Positions 20,061-31,313 of a DNA stretch of 64,000 bases are shown in pieces. Both the position numbers and the translations under genes were made by a program. The stretch is from Doryteuthis pealeii. Taxonomy: Eukaryota; Mollusca; Cephalopoda; Myopsida; Loliginidae. Positions within the stretch are counted from its first letter, which is position 1. Every line of letters begins with the position of its first letter. The stretch lies in the NCBI GenBank assembly GCA_023376005.1, contig CM042141.1, positions 95,142,486 through 95,206,485 on the forward strand, written 5' to 3'. The notes beneath the pieces are model-generated. The model searched no databases and had not been told where the DNA came from. It saw only the letters and a list, made by a program, of their open reading frames with translations.

Positions 20061-20935
20061 ACACTCATTTAGCTTAAATCCAGCACTGGATAACTGATTG
20101 TATTTACTTGAATGAGATTCTTTGATTCATTTTTTTAAAGAATCTAACCATTCACACTTTTGAGTCATAAAATATAATCCAAAGAAATATACTTTTAGTT
20201 ATTTTTGAAAAATTATATCATGTAGAGGTTGCCTTAATTTTGTCAAATGCAAAGTTGCACCTTAATTCAAGCAGTTTGTATAACGTAGATGAATTCTTTA
20301 ACAGTAAATAATGACTGTAAATATCAGTAGATACATGTAAATGGATTTCACTGTCTGATCTAAGGATTGAACTCATAATTACGAAATAAACATTATACAC
20401 TTAACCAAAATTTATATGCACTAGGTTCTTGTCCTATAAAATCTTGTTGTTACAATTTATGGACAGTTATAAATTGTGAACGTACCTATAGTGAGAATTT
20501 TAAATAAAGTTTGTTAGATTTAAAAGTGGAGGTGGGTAATTTTCCATAATTGTTGGGGATTATGATTGACATTTTAGATGACATGTGAGAATAGTTTCTA
20601 GTTTAGAGCAGATTCGACCCAACTTTCAAGGAGTGTAGATATTGTTTGTTGGCTCCCGGATCCATCTCCCTCCGTGGTGGAATCATGGGCTAAGAAATAA
20701 AACTTGATCAAGAAAACACCAAGTCTTGTTTTAAATAATTAAATGAAGAAAAAAGCAAAGTCCAGCCTAACATGAAGAATTGATAAAAAGAAGAAGAAAA
20801 CTAATAGAAGGCAACCAGATAAAATGGCGGCCAACGAACTAGATGAGTTAGATGACCTAGACAAAGAATTAGAAACAGCAGTGTAGAAAGTAAGAACTAT
20901 CATCTCTACCATCTCTAAACTCTCTGTCTTTCTCT
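20061..20935. other. No supported feature
   Basis: AT-rich sequence. A short GC-richer patch near 20640-20690 (GGCTCCCGGATCCATC) has no recognised identity. Confidence 0.3.
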
Positions 20936-21260
20936 CTATCATATACAAGAGAACTCTGTCTCTCTCTCTCTCTATTATATACAAAAGAACTCTCTCCTCC
21001 ATTATATACCCAAATCATTTTAGGGGTATATAACATTGTAAAGTGAAACAAATAGATTTATTTATTTATTTAATCATTTCAAATTTGTATAAGGGTGACA
21101 TGGAAAAATAAGTACTTATAAAAGTGACAATAGATATGCAAGAGAGAGGAAGATAAGATAGAATGAAAAGAGAAGGGAAAAAGATAGAATGAAAAGAGAA
21201 AGGAAGATGGAATAAAAAGAGAAAGAAAAAGAGAATGAAAAGAGAAAGGAAGATAGAATG
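20936..21260. repeat. (CT)n and GA-rich low complexity
   Basis: CT repeats with CTCTGTCTTTCTCT variants (20925-20995), and further right purine-rich units of AAAGAGAAAGGAAGATAGAA type (21130-21260). Confidence 0.85.
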
Positions 21261-21480
21261 AAATTTGTTATATTGTTAAGTGGAATGATAGTTGGTTGTA
21301 TATCATTTCCTCGAATGCCATAAATATAAGAAGAATTCATGACGAAAGTGATGACAAGGATAATTTATTGCCTGAGCAAATTTAAAGATGAAATACAGAA
21401 ATAACAAGATATGAAAAAGCTTATACATAGTTTTATGCAGTGAAATATTCTATATGCAAAATAGTCTGGGGTCATTTCAT

Positions 21481-21979
21481 GTCAAATCATCTAGGCCATG
21501 TCACCCACCCTCTTCAATTTTTCTGAAATTTTGTACAGGTGTGGAATATGATAAAGTTAGACAATCCCCAAAAAAGCTTTCAATTCCAAAAATTGGCAGA
21601 GTTATGTCCATTTTTAGCTATTCAAATCTGGTAGGGGGTTGGGAAAATTGGTAACTTTTTATAACGTATTTTTGTCAGAAATCATTAATAACTTAAAATT
21701 GGTTAACTTTAAGACATTTTGATAGCAGTTTTGGATTCCTTGGGCAAAAATGTTTTTATAAACCAATTTTTAGTAGTAGGGAAGCTCTAGAAATCATTTT
21801 ACAGACAAAAATAGATTACAAAAAGTCGCCATTTTTCACCAACCCCATAAAATTTGGAGAACTAAAGATTAACATAACTCTGCCAATTTTTGGAATTGGA
21901 AACTCAAATTTTGGGGATTGTCTAACATTAAGATTGAAGTGGGTGGGTGACAGTTTTACTTTTTTCTGGATGATTTGAC
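21481..21979. repeat. Long foldback, about 200-bp diverged arms
   Basis: GTCAAATCAT (21481-21490) is the inverse of ATGATTTGAC (21970-21979). Pairing continues inward through TTAGACAATCCCCAAAA and CCAAAAATTGGCAGAGTTAT to about 21690/21775. Arms are about 80 percent identical by eye. No transposase and no GAAA/CTGANGA core. Likely a MITE or inverted duplication. Confidence 0.75.
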
Positions 21980-22039
21980 AAGAATTATCCATTGGTAAGG
22001 TCATGAGACTGTTGGTTAATATATTAAAGTATAACACTT

Positions 22040-22330
22040 ACTGTTAAGCATGTTCCTGTGTGCCATGCACACAGAATCCTATGGACAAGAAACACAACTG
22101 GTGCATATTACCTGTGCAATGGGAGGGGGTGAAATAATACTCATGTGTCATGCACACAGAATGCTGGGAGCAAAGCCCCCTGGAATTGTGGGCAGGAGGC
22201 ACAACTGGTGCGTTACCTCTGAATTCTGGATGGTGTAAGAGACCTTTGACTTTGATGCTTCCAAGTTGCCTACCATGCCACCTAGTGCCTAATGAAAGAA
22301 CTGTGACAAGTAAGGAATATAATCCTGACT
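22040..22330 (+). repeat. Dispersed repeat (family J)
   Basis: Contains AATGCTGGGAGCAAAGCCCC, GCACAACTGGTGCGTTACC and CATGCCACCTAGTGCCTAAT. A diverged second copy lies at 29360-29605. An internal partial duplication is visible (two blocks with TGCACACAGAAT). Confidence 0.55.
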
Positions 22331-22429
22331 ATATCTTCTCCCATCAACTTTTAACAAAAAAATAAAGTAAAAGAATCTTTGCACAGAACATATTCACTGT
22401 TAATATGATATTTATCTACAGATCAAATC

Positions 22430-22895
22430 TTGATAAATGATTCATCCAATAATTCCCCAAAATGTCCTCTTAAATTCATCTTACCTTTTTTTCTGAAATC
22501 ATCCAAATGATCTTAACATTTTTTTATACGATTGCTATTTTTGATCTGATTAGGCAATTTGTTCCAAAAATATATTTTCTATTAGCTTAAAAATCAAGTT
22601 GGTTAACTGATTCAGTTTTTGAAATCTGTCTTGATAGTAAGTTTCCACTTTGATGAGAAATATTAGGGAAATGTCTACCATAATTTGTAATGACATTTAT
22701 TATTTTAAAAGTTTCAATTACATCACCTCTCATTCTTCTTTCCAGTAAAACCGTTAATCCTAATTTCTCCAATCTCTCCATGTAACTCTTTTACTCTTGT
22801 TATTGCTTTTGTCACTCTTCTTTGTATGCCTTCCAATCTTAATATTACACTCCAATTTCCATATCTAGACACTGGAGTATAATAATTTATATGAG
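22430..22895 (-). pseudogene. LINE 3' end, part 1 (interrupted)
   Basis: Minus strand: RLEGIQRRVTKAITRVKEL, then after a frameshift MERLEKLGLTVLLERRMRGD, IETFKIINVITNYGRH, and FWNKLPNQIKNSN followed by HLDDFRKKGKMNLRGHF. This is the conserved C-terminal region after the RT (LExxQRR, xxRLxxLxLxxLxxRRxRGD) of a CR1/jockey-style LINE. Upstream coding resumes at 23206 beyond a foldback. Confidence 0.75.
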
Positions 22896-23205
22896 TCTTT
22901 CCTCTGAATTTTTTAGATGAGGCTTGATAATTAGTATTTTTTGGATTATTCAGACTATTGTCCTCATCTTTATTGTTATCTGTACAATGTTTCAGCCAGT
23001 GCGCTCCAGCCTTCTTCAGGTATTTCTTTTGAACTTGGGAACCTTCTTTTGGAACTTGGGAACCTTCTTGTCCTAATTGGGAGCCATCATGGAACTTTGA
23101 ACCCCACTTTGAATACCTGAAGAAGGCCAGAGGTCAAATCGGCCGAAATGTTGTACAGATAACAATAAAGAGGAGAACAATAGTCTGAATAATCCAAATA
23201 ATACT
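22896..23205. mobile_element. Foldback element inserted in LINE, 12-bp TSD
   Basis: Flanked by the direct repeat AATTTATATGAG (22884-22895 and 23206-23217). Inverted arms of about 95 bp (from TTAGTATT at 22930 and AATACTAA at 23207) contain AACAATAAAG and GTACAGATAAC. In the right arm CTGAAGA (23117-23123), a GGCC/GGCC stem and GAAA (23145-23148) form a hammerhead-like core with only a 3-bp stem I. The target duplication splits a LINE reading frame, so insertion is certain. Confidence 0.85.
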
Positions 23206-23500
23206 AATTTATATGAGCTTTTGTATATTTTTCAAACAACATTTGTCTCCATTGAGATAAAATTTCTAACCAATCCAGCCAATCATTCCATTTGCCCTGA
23301 ATATATAATACACAAAATATGAGTTTTAGTAATTTTAAATTAACATCTAAGCCAATGCCTAGATTGCAATCCTCATTTGATTTTTTGATTTTCCTGTTCC
23401 TTATTTTATATTCAACTTTAATTTTTTTTTGGGGGGGTCCAATATGGTATTTTTCTATTTCAGATTTTGATTTCCAAATATCTTTCCAATATGACAATCT
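23206..23500 (-). pseudogene. LINE RT, part 2 (upstream of insertion)
   Basis: One minus frame open for 97 codons includes NEDCNLGIGLDVNLKLL (the thumb-region KDLGV-like motif) and RQMLFEKYTKAHIN, which joins across the foldback to the YSSVSRYGNW and LEGIQRR region at 22896 downward. The frame has many substitutions and is non-functional. Confidence 0.6.
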
Positions 23501-23524
23501 TTGATTTATTGGGCTATTTGATCT

Positions 23525-24115
23525 TAGTATAGCAACTGGTCTAAGAGAAGATTAAACTCTGAATTAAAATCTGTTAAACTTTGCTTAAAATTGATCTTGT
23601 GTCACATCCTGCTCATGTAGAGAAGTTGGGTAAATTCCCAACTATTTTATCCATAGCTGGAGGGAGAATAGTTGTATCCCAAGAGTATTAGTGCTATGTG
23701 AAATGCAAGCAGCCTCATCCTGGATTTGAACTCATCTAACCATGTCCATTTCTAAATATGTCATATGCCAGATACTGAGCACTCTCTTTGTGTATCTACT
23801 GTAACCATTAAACACACAGACAGATAGATTGCCGATCTGAATCTGGAGGGGGAATAATGGATTCATTCCTTTTCAAGAGTATTAGCGCTATGTGAAATGA
23901 AAACAGCCTCATCCAGGATTTAAACTTAGGTCACCAAGTTCATTTCTTACTATGATAAGCATTATATCATTCTCTTCCTTTTATACTGTATATAATTGGA
24001 GACCATAATTGTTTTGTTAATCTGTTGAAAATGACCAAACAAGGTTTGAACTCAAATTGCTGTGTCCATTTCCTACGACAATAACCATTACACCATGCAC
24101 CTCCACATAAATCAG
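23525..24115. mobile_element. Cluster of SINE-B pieces
   Basis: Four fragments: plus (23525-23640, CTTGTGTCACATCCTGCTCA), then minus (23640-23745), minus (23825-23975) and minus (24025-24110, ACCATTACACCATGCACCTC). The first two form a 3'-to-3' inverted junction. Confidence 0.7.
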
Positions 24116-24689
24116 AGTATAAGGATTCTTCAGTTTAGCTATACTTTATTTGGTGTAGATGAGAAGGCCATCTCTTTAAATGAAAGATTGTTAGATCTAC
24201 ATCTAAGAATTTGACAGATTCTAATTCAAACCAATGAACCAGCCACTTGAAAATCATTTGTTCTAGCATTTAATGGTCAGTATTGTATGTCTTTTTATAT
24301 TTCCTATATGAGAAGTAATGTAAATCTTACAAGTGAGAATAATGATCATTATGTTACTATGAAATGAGAGTCATGTGATTGGCTACACATTCGAATAATG
24401 ACATTATAACAACTAGACAAAAGTAGCAATTCAATAATCTCAGTTTTAAACTGTTCAATGTGAAATGTGTGACACTTGGCTTATTTCTTACAGACGCAGT
24501 CTAAGTTTTGTTCATTTAGATTTCTCATTCTGTTTGCACTAAATTTAATAAGAAGAAACCTGTCAGTATTTATTACTAGCAGAGGTATCCGATGATGCCC
24601 GGCAAAAAAGACAAAAAACAAAAAAAAAAAAAACAAGAGACAAAATATTTTGATGAAATAATCATGATACGATGTTATGATTTATATAG

Positions 24690-24805
24690 GGCAGAATCAG
24701 TCTGGAAGAAGGAAAACTCTGCATTCAAACCTGTTAAACTTCTCTTAAAAATTGACCTTGTGTCACTTCCTGTTCATGCAAAGTGGTTGGTGAACACATA
24801 AATAG
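24690..24805 (+). mobile_element. SINE-B 3' fragment
   Basis: CTGGAAGAAGGAAAACTCTG then TTGACCTTGTGTCACTTCCT and AAGTGGTTGGTGAACA. Confidence 0.7.
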
Positions 24806-24839
24806 AACCAATTATGATGTAGATAAACTGTATATGTAA

Positions 24840-25085
24840 TCAGGGTTGGTCCTAGCGTCTCATGCCCCCACCCCCTGAATCTATGATTTGGGGAATCCAC
24901 TTTACTACATGTCAATTTTCCTAAAGTAGTTTTCATTTAAAATATATGAATCCCCACTCCACTCTTCTACATGTCTATTTTCATAAAGTAGAATTCATAG
25001 AAAATATATAAAACCAACCCACGTGGGCTCCCAAGTAGCCTTGGCCCCCCCTCATGTCATGAGATTTGGGGAGTTGTACATGCTG
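24840..25085. repeat. Partial tandem duplication
   Basis: CCACTTTACTACATGTCAAT and CCACTCTTCTACATGTCTAT start two related blocks about 85 bp apart, each with CATAAAGTAG or CCTAAAGTAG and ATATATGAA/ATATATAAA. Confidence 0.5.
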
Positions 25086-25590
25086 GCCCTGCATATAAGA
25101 CTGATTGATTGATTAAATGGTTTTAATGGCATGTGAACCCTCTAGGGCTATTCTTTGCCAAGCAGTAAATTGTGAGGGATGGTCAAATTTATTGTTATGT
25201 TTTATCCAATGATTTTTCTTGATTTTCACTGTAAGTTGTCCGCAGTTGTTTGTTGCTAAATAGTTGAGTGTCACTTTCATAAAACCAAAAATATATTTGG
25301 CCTTTTTCTTAGATTCATGTCCAAGATCATCTTTTATTACTGCTGAAAATTATTATACCCCAACTCAATTCATCTTTTCCTAAGGTATGACTCATGACTG
25401 TTGAACATTTACAGACACCCAGCATTAATCATCCAACTCTTTTCCATCCTCTTCCTGTGTCGTACGATCCACATTTTGATTAATGAAACCAGCCTGTGAA
25501 TTTAAGTGTTATTTCTTTTATCCAGTGACCAAACCTCGGAAAAAAATTATCAATTCTTTTAATTTAGAATTCTTATGTATTTGTCATATA

Positions 25591-25817
25591 CAAGGTGTGT
25601 CATAAAAGTAACGAGATTGAAGCTGTATTTACCTAGATAGAAATTAACAATGAATGGAACATTAATTTTTTCAGAATACAAGGTGTGTCAAAAAGTGCCA
25701 AGTTTGAATCTGTATTTACTAAGATAGAAATGAACAATGAATGAAACGTTAATTTTTTCAGAATACAAGGTGTGTCAAAAAGGACAAAAAACATAGATAC
25801 TTTTTTGACACACCTTG
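25591..25817 (+). mobile_element. MITE with internal tandem of its own terminus
   Basis: TIR CAAGGTGTGTCA (25591-25602) and its inverse TGACACACCTTG (25806-25817), with TA on both sides. The terminal sequence recurs inside at 25679-25690 and 25766-25777, making an 87-88 bp tandem unit repeated twice. No coding capacity. Related single-unit copy at 509-647. Confidence 0.8.
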
Positions 25818-25884
25818 TATAGTACATTGCATGGATTTTGGTGCATGGAATAATTGTGCATCTCTTTCATATTTTTATTTACTA

Positions 25885-25995
25885 AACTTAGATTATTAGC
25901 GTTATATGAAATGCAAACAACTTAGTCCAGGGTTTGAACTCGGTTCACCAAGTTCATGTCCTCAGACAATAACCATTAAACCGAATGCCTCCATA
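25885..25995 (-). mobile_element. SINE-B head fragment
   Basis: Inverse head: GGGTTTGAACTCGG (inverted B box) and ACCATTAAACCGAATGCCTCC (inverted A box region). Confidence 0.7.
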
Positions 25996-26209
25996 AAATG
26001 ATATAAAATAATATGATACCATGGAATTATTGATCATATATAATAGAATTAGAATTACCAATTATCATTCTGAAACATTGAAATTAGTTTAATCTCTCCT
26101 CTAACAATAAATGTGAATGACAATATGTCACATTTTTCATTTTCACTCCTAGAAGCCATAGCCCAACATATCATACCATTTTGGAATCGGGCTGACTGTG
26201 AGCAAACTG

Positions 26210-26615
26210 CCCCCTCCGATCAATCGGCTGGTCATGTCAAGCCCTAGCAACTATATGATTGCCCCAACTCTATTGCCCTTATGGCAAGCCCCAACCCTTT
26301 TTATCATATGGGTGCTAGAAGGTGGTGGCTGAGGGTCTACATGTCCTGGGAATGATGTTAAACTCTATCTGATGGTGAGGTTCCAGTTCTAGAGGTTTGG
26401 GGAATGTGGAGCACCCCTTCATCACCATTACTCCCTGGTCCACTCTAAGCCGGAGTGGTAGTACCTGTTAGGGTCCCATCTATGGGTTAAATAGAAAAAT
26501 GTATTTATAAAAAAAAAATTGAGTATCCATTAAGAATGAATTTATTTCAAACTTTATCGGCATTAAATGACCCACTGAGGTTGATATGCTGTAAAACAAA
26601 CCAAACCAAAGCAAA
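26210..26615 (+). repeat. 560-bp repeat (family I), 5' truncated
   Basis: Starts at GCCCCCTCCGATCAATCGGC and runs through to the tail GGCATTAAATGACCCACTG. Confidence 0.75.
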
Positions 26616-26629
26616 CTGTGAGCAAATTA

Positions 26630-27000
26630 AAAAATATTACAGGTTGAATCCGGACCCGTAGTCCAGAAATTTTGGATTCCCAAGTTTTAATTACTGTGAT
26701 TATTTTCAGTGATTTTTAACTTAATTTTTTGCAACAAATTTGTACTGAATGGGGAAAGCAAAAATATTGTTTCCCATCCAATTTTGCAATAAGTTCCAAA
26801 TAGACAAATTATATCATTTTTTTTGTTTTGATGAAAATTGTTTGAAAATATTGTTCAAGTTTAATAAAATGTTCTCAATGCATGAAATACCATTGTTGGA
26901 CCAAAGATCCAATCAAGAGTTCTTCACAGATGCAAGCTTAATAGATTATATTCTACTAGTAAAATATATGATAATCACTTACTTATTTACACCTAATAAA
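26630..27000. other. No supported feature
   Basis: An 89-codon open stretch at 26749-27018 has no recognisable motif and is followed directly by SINE-A. Confidence 0.3.
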
Positions 27001-27004
27001 GTTG

Positions 27005-27245
27005 TCAGGATGGCCTAAGCTGGTATCAACCAAACAACGAGGGAGTCTATTCCCTTTTGACTAGTGCTAGACCAAGGAGATTGTTTTGGCATTTGAGGCG
27101 GAGTGTCACATCTACCACCAGCTCCTCACTTTATCGCACAGATCCTTATGCTACTCATATGCTGAGTTAGCAAGAGCCGGCATCAAACCTGGAACTTTGT
27201 GGTTCCATGTAGGACGCTCTACCGACTGAGCTAAACTGGGGGTGT
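27005..27245 (-). mobile_element. SINE-A, near full length
   Basis: Inverse of SINE-A. The head is at the right (GACGCTCTACCGACTGAGCT), the body CAGCTCCTCACTTTATCGCA and CTAGTGCTAGACCAAGGAGA, and the 3' end GAGGGAGTCTATTCCC on the left. Confidence 0.8.
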
Positions 27246-27264
27246 GTGAAAATAACCAAATTTT

Positions 27265-27900
27265 AAATTTCTTTATCAAACCTTTTATTTTTTTCTAGGA
27301 ACTGATCTGTGATTTCATTCCCTTTTTTATTTTTATTTGTAATCTAACTTCTCTTCAAAAAACAAATAAATCAAAAATAAAATCATTAAAGACAAAAGAA
27401 TCTTCGATTCAACCGCATATTTTATTTTTATTCAATTTCCTTTCTTTTTATGTTTCACATTTTTTTCCACTTTTATTCTCTTCTTTCCTATTTCTTTATT
27501 TATTTGTCTTTTTCCATTTAAATCAATTTCTATTATTCTCTCCCCTCACTTTTTTCTCAATTTCTGGCTCTCTTTTCTTTTTTTTCTTTTCTCCTTTTCC
27601 TTTATTCTCTTAATGCCTTTAGCTTTCTTCCTCTCTAATCCCTTCTTCCTTTCTCCTCTTTTTATCTTTCTCCTCTTCCTTCTCCCCTCTTCCTTCTCCC
27701 TCCCGCAATCCTTCTCCCCCCCGCCCCCGTATCATTTCAGCCCAGAAAGTCTTTACAATTATTCTTTTACCCTTTCTTTTCACCCTTTTCTTTATCATCA
27801 CACTCTCTTTAGTTTTCTTCCGCACTAATATTTTATTTTCTCCTCTTCCTACACTCCCCCCTCTCTCTCTTCTCAACCCCCCCCCCCCACCTCCCATCAT
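27265..27900. repeat. Pyrimidine-rich tract
   Basis: Over 500 bp with strong C/T strand bias, including TCCTTCTCCCTCCCGC and a run of nine or more C near 27878. Long open frames here are a by-product of the bias. Confidence 0.85.
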
Positions 27901-28429
27901 TTCAGCCTAGAAAGTTTTCATTTAATTAATTTCCTGCTTGTTATCATGGAAGAAGAAAAAAAGCTTTTAATTTCTTTTATCTTCCATCTTCTTTTTATTT
28001 ATTCATTTTTACGTGCAGTCTGTAAAATAATTTTCCCTTGTTTCATCATTTTGAAGTAACTTCATTTTGACTAATAAACCAGAAAATTCAAAACACATTC
28101 ACAAAATATGAATACAGCTAAGACTGATTCAGACTTGATTGTTGAAGTTGAAAATGGGGGAATATTCAAGAATATTCAGAATTGACCAACATTTTCTTCA
28201 CTTCTACCATCATTGGTAATATTCTTATTTAAAATTCAGTGAAACTTTTGCTTTTGATATCTGGGACATTTTCTGTCCAGAGTAGATTTTGAATATTTGC
28301 CGTTTTTCCATAGTGGTTTGTACATTAGTGTTTTTTGAAATTTAGATAATCACATATTCATATATACTTGTGTTTTCCTTTTTATTGGACTATTAAAGAA
28401 CCTATTTAAAGATTAAAGTTAAATTACAA

Positions 28430-28615
28430 ATGAAAAGTCTAGAACTGATTTTTGTGCAAAAATAGTGAAGATTTTATCTATATTCGAGAAGATATTTGAA
28501 AATTAGGATTTGAATAGTAAGAGAAGGGAAAGTTGGTTTGTGTTTGTAATTAAAACATAAATCAATTATGTAAGTCCAAAAAATCAATGGATCTGCGAGA
28601 CTAACTTTCTTCAAC
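28430..28615 (+). mobile_element. Helitron family-2 interior fragment
   Basis: GATTTTTGTGCAAAAATAGTG, GATATTTGAAAATTAGGATT and CAATGGATCTGCGAGACTAA match 39610-39785 closely. The Helitron ends are absent here. Confidence 0.55.
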
Positions 28616-28819
28616 CCACGCAACGTATTCCAATAAAGTTATGTAGAGGAACGGTAGTTGGTTGAATATATCATTTCATTGTACAGAGTAAATGTGAGAA
28701 CGATTCACGACAAAGTAATAACAATAATGTTTTATTGCCTGCGCAAACTATGTTGACTGTATGTGGATAACAGGACAAAATACAAATATGACATGAGATA
28801 CAAGAAAGAATTTGTATGG

Positions 28820-29245
28820 AGGCACATAGTGTAATGGTTAGAGTTGCAGGAAATGAACTTGTTGACCCGATTTTGAATCCTAAATGAGGCTGTTTTTATT
28901 TTCATGCTAATACCCATGGGAAAGGTATGCATCCAACTACTCTCCCTCAAGTTATGGGTAAGTAGTAGGGCAGACTGGGCGTATGAGTAGTACAGATTGG
29001 GTAATCTGATCTGTGCAATAAAGTGGGAAGCTGATGGTAAGTGTGGTGCTCCAACTCAGCAAAAACAATCTCCCTGGTCTTGCGCTAGCAAAAAGGGGAT
29101 AGACTCCTTCGCTGCTGGCTGATACCGACAATAGGCCACTCCACAGACTTTACATTTTACTCTACTTTTTTAAAACTCCACTTAAGAAATTGACCTTGTG
29201 TCACATCCTGCCCATACAGAGGAGTTGGTAAATATATATATACAG
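28820..29245 (+). mobile_element. SINE-A inside SINE-B
   Basis: SINE-B starts at 28820 (GGAGGCACATAGTGTAATGG) and breaks at GGGCAGACTGGGC (28980). A SINE-A lacking its head follows (28981-29165, GTATGAGTAGTACAG to GACTTTACATTTTACT), and SINE-B resumes at AAACTCCACTTAAGAAATTG (29170) to GGAGTTGGTAAATATA. About 60 bp of SINE-B is missing at the junction. Confidence 0.75.
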
Positions 29246-29359
29246 AGTTGTATGAGCAAAATGTCCTAATAAGAAAAAAAAGTCTTTAGTAGAAAAAGTG
29301 TTGTCCTTGATATGTAGCTGGTAGAAAATGAAAATGTAAAGACTAATATGTTAAGCATG

Positions 29360-29605
29360 TTATTGAGTTCATATGACACAAGGTTGCTGGGAGCGCAAAG
29401 CCCTCTCCCTATCTGTGGATAGAAATGCAACTGGTGCATTGTTACTTCTTGTTTAGGTAGAAGGTAAAAGAGGGTTTTGACTTTGCCACTTCTTCTTTTA
29501 TAATGCTGCTGGTAATGCCACCTAGTGTTTATTGGCAGACACAGAAGATAATTACCTTTCATGTCCTCTAGCATCAAATAGGAAATCCATGGTAAGTAAG
29601 GAATG
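29360..29605 (+). repeat. Dispersed repeat (family J)
   Basis: TGCTGGGAGCGCAAAGCCCT, GCAACTGGTGCATTGTTAC and AATGCCACCTAGTGTTTATT match the family at 22040-22330. Confidence 0.5.
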
Positions 29606-29967
29606 TAATCCCTTCAAATATAATATCAAGCTTATTTTTTGTTTTTATTGTAATCCTATTAAACAACCCTAATTCACTGGTATTGTCCATTCATTTATTA
29701 AAGCTCAGAAAGTAATAGATTTTTTCTATTTCTTTAAAAAGTATTCAAACAATATTTTCTCAATAAAATGATAGTCTAACAAGAGTAATAAGTGGTTTTA
29801 TTTTATAGATAAATATTGACAGAAAAGGATATGTTATTTGAAAATATGATTTACTCATTTGGTTTTTAAACTGCTTCTCAGTTAATTTCAATTAAATAGT
29901 AATATGGATTTACTATAAAATTTTTGTGAAAAAAATGTTTTTAGAAAGTTTTTAAAAGATCCAAAAG

Positions 29968-30012
<45 letters not shown>
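29968..30012. repeat. (TA)n microsatellite
   Basis: TA run left of the inverted repeat at 30058-30456. Confidence 0.95.
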
Positions 30013-30016
<4 letters not shown>

Positions 30017-30057
30017 TAAGTGTATTTTGGCAGCATTTTTTCTTTTATACAAGTTTT

Positions 30058-30455
30058 GTTGAACTGTACAGACAATTCTTGTCGGACAAGTTTTTGGTTG
30101 ATCCTTTCTAATTTTCGGGCCATCTTTTTGGTGTCGGGGTGGAACTGGTGTAACAGTCCACCAAAGGTTTCAAAACGAGCGCTTTTGGCAATACAGTTTG
30201 CCATCATCAGGTAGGAAATGATGGTAGGGTTTCGTGTCTCGTTTTTAAGGAGAACGATTAGTAGCAAGGAATTAGAAGTGGGAGGTAATAACAATTGGTA
30301 GTGGGAGGTTGTAGGAATGGTAGTGGTTCAAACAAACAATGTAGTAGTGATTTTTTGTGGGAGGGGGGCACAAGTTGTGAGAAGGGGAGGGGAATAGTGG
30401 AAGGAGGATAGATCAACCAAAAACTCGTCTGACAAGAATTGTCTGTACAGTTCAA

Positions 30456-30456
<1 letters not shown>
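30058..30456. repeat. Inverted repeat with 46-bp arms between TA tracts
   Basis: GTTGAACTGTACAGACAATT... (30058-30103) is the near-perfect inverse of the end at 30409-30456. The 300-bp spacer holds a hammerhead-like unit (30166-30218, minus). TA tracts lie at 29968-30012 and 30457-30515. Confidence 0.8.
30166..30218 (-). ncRNA. Hammerhead-like motif with G12 lost
   Basis: Minus strand: CTGATGA (30210-30204), a strong GGCAA/TTGCC stem II, then AAAA (30186-30183) in place of GAAA, palindrome GCGC with A15.1 and U16.1, C17 (30177), and stem I pairing AC/GT plus TTTC/GAAA across an internal loop. The only core fault is G12 to A, as expected from CpG decay of a CCGAAA sequence. Probably inactive but of clear hammerhead design. 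Confidence 0.55.

Positions 30457-30515
<59 letters not shown>
30457..30515. repeat. (TA)n microsatellite
   Basis: About 55 bp of TA. Confidence 0.95.
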
Positions 30516-30518
<3 letters not shown>

Positions 30519-30723
30519 GGAAGCAAGATAGATGAATGAACAGATTATTTTAAAAACGTTTTCCTTAAATCAAGAAAGTGCTCAAATTCTAGCCAGTAGA
30601 ATTTGGATAAAATGTCAGCTTAATTACTAAAAATGTCAGGTATTTTTCAAATAAATGAAAGTAATAAAGCCGACATGAGGAAATGAGATACAAATTTATT
30701 GATTCTAGGCTACATATGTATGC

Positions 30724-30764
<41 letters not shown>

Positions 30765-30836
30765 TTGTTTTTTTCATATACATGCATATGTGTGTATATA
30801 TATATATATATGTATGGCTATATGTATATATGTATG

Positions 30837-30905
<69 letters not shown>

Positions 30906-30906
30906 G

Positions 30907-30978
<72 letters not shown>

Positions 30979-30989
30979 ATATATATATG

Positions 30990-31023
<34 letters not shown>

Positions 31024-31040
31024 TTATATATATATATATG

Positions 31041-31101
<61 letters not shown>

Positions 31102-31313
31102 GTATATATATATATATATATATGAATATATATATATGTATATATATATATGTATATATATAGATAGATATATGAATATATACATATATACATGCATATG
31201 TATATGTAGGTATCTATATATCTCTATGTATATATGTATATATATACATACATATGTATATGTATGTACTTATATATATGTATGTATAGATGTATATATG
31301 TATATATATAATA
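30724..31313. repeat. Long (TA)n/(TATG)n array
   Basis: About 590 bp of TA with periodic TG, and CATA interruptions, the longest such tract here. Long open frames of alternating Tyr-Ile in it are artefacts. Confidence 0.95.

Noticed and set aside
27613..27900. 93-codon Arg/Glu/Gly-rich and 71-codon Ser/Pro/Phe-rich frames
   Set aside because: Produced by the pyrimidine-strand bias. No motif and no splice signals.
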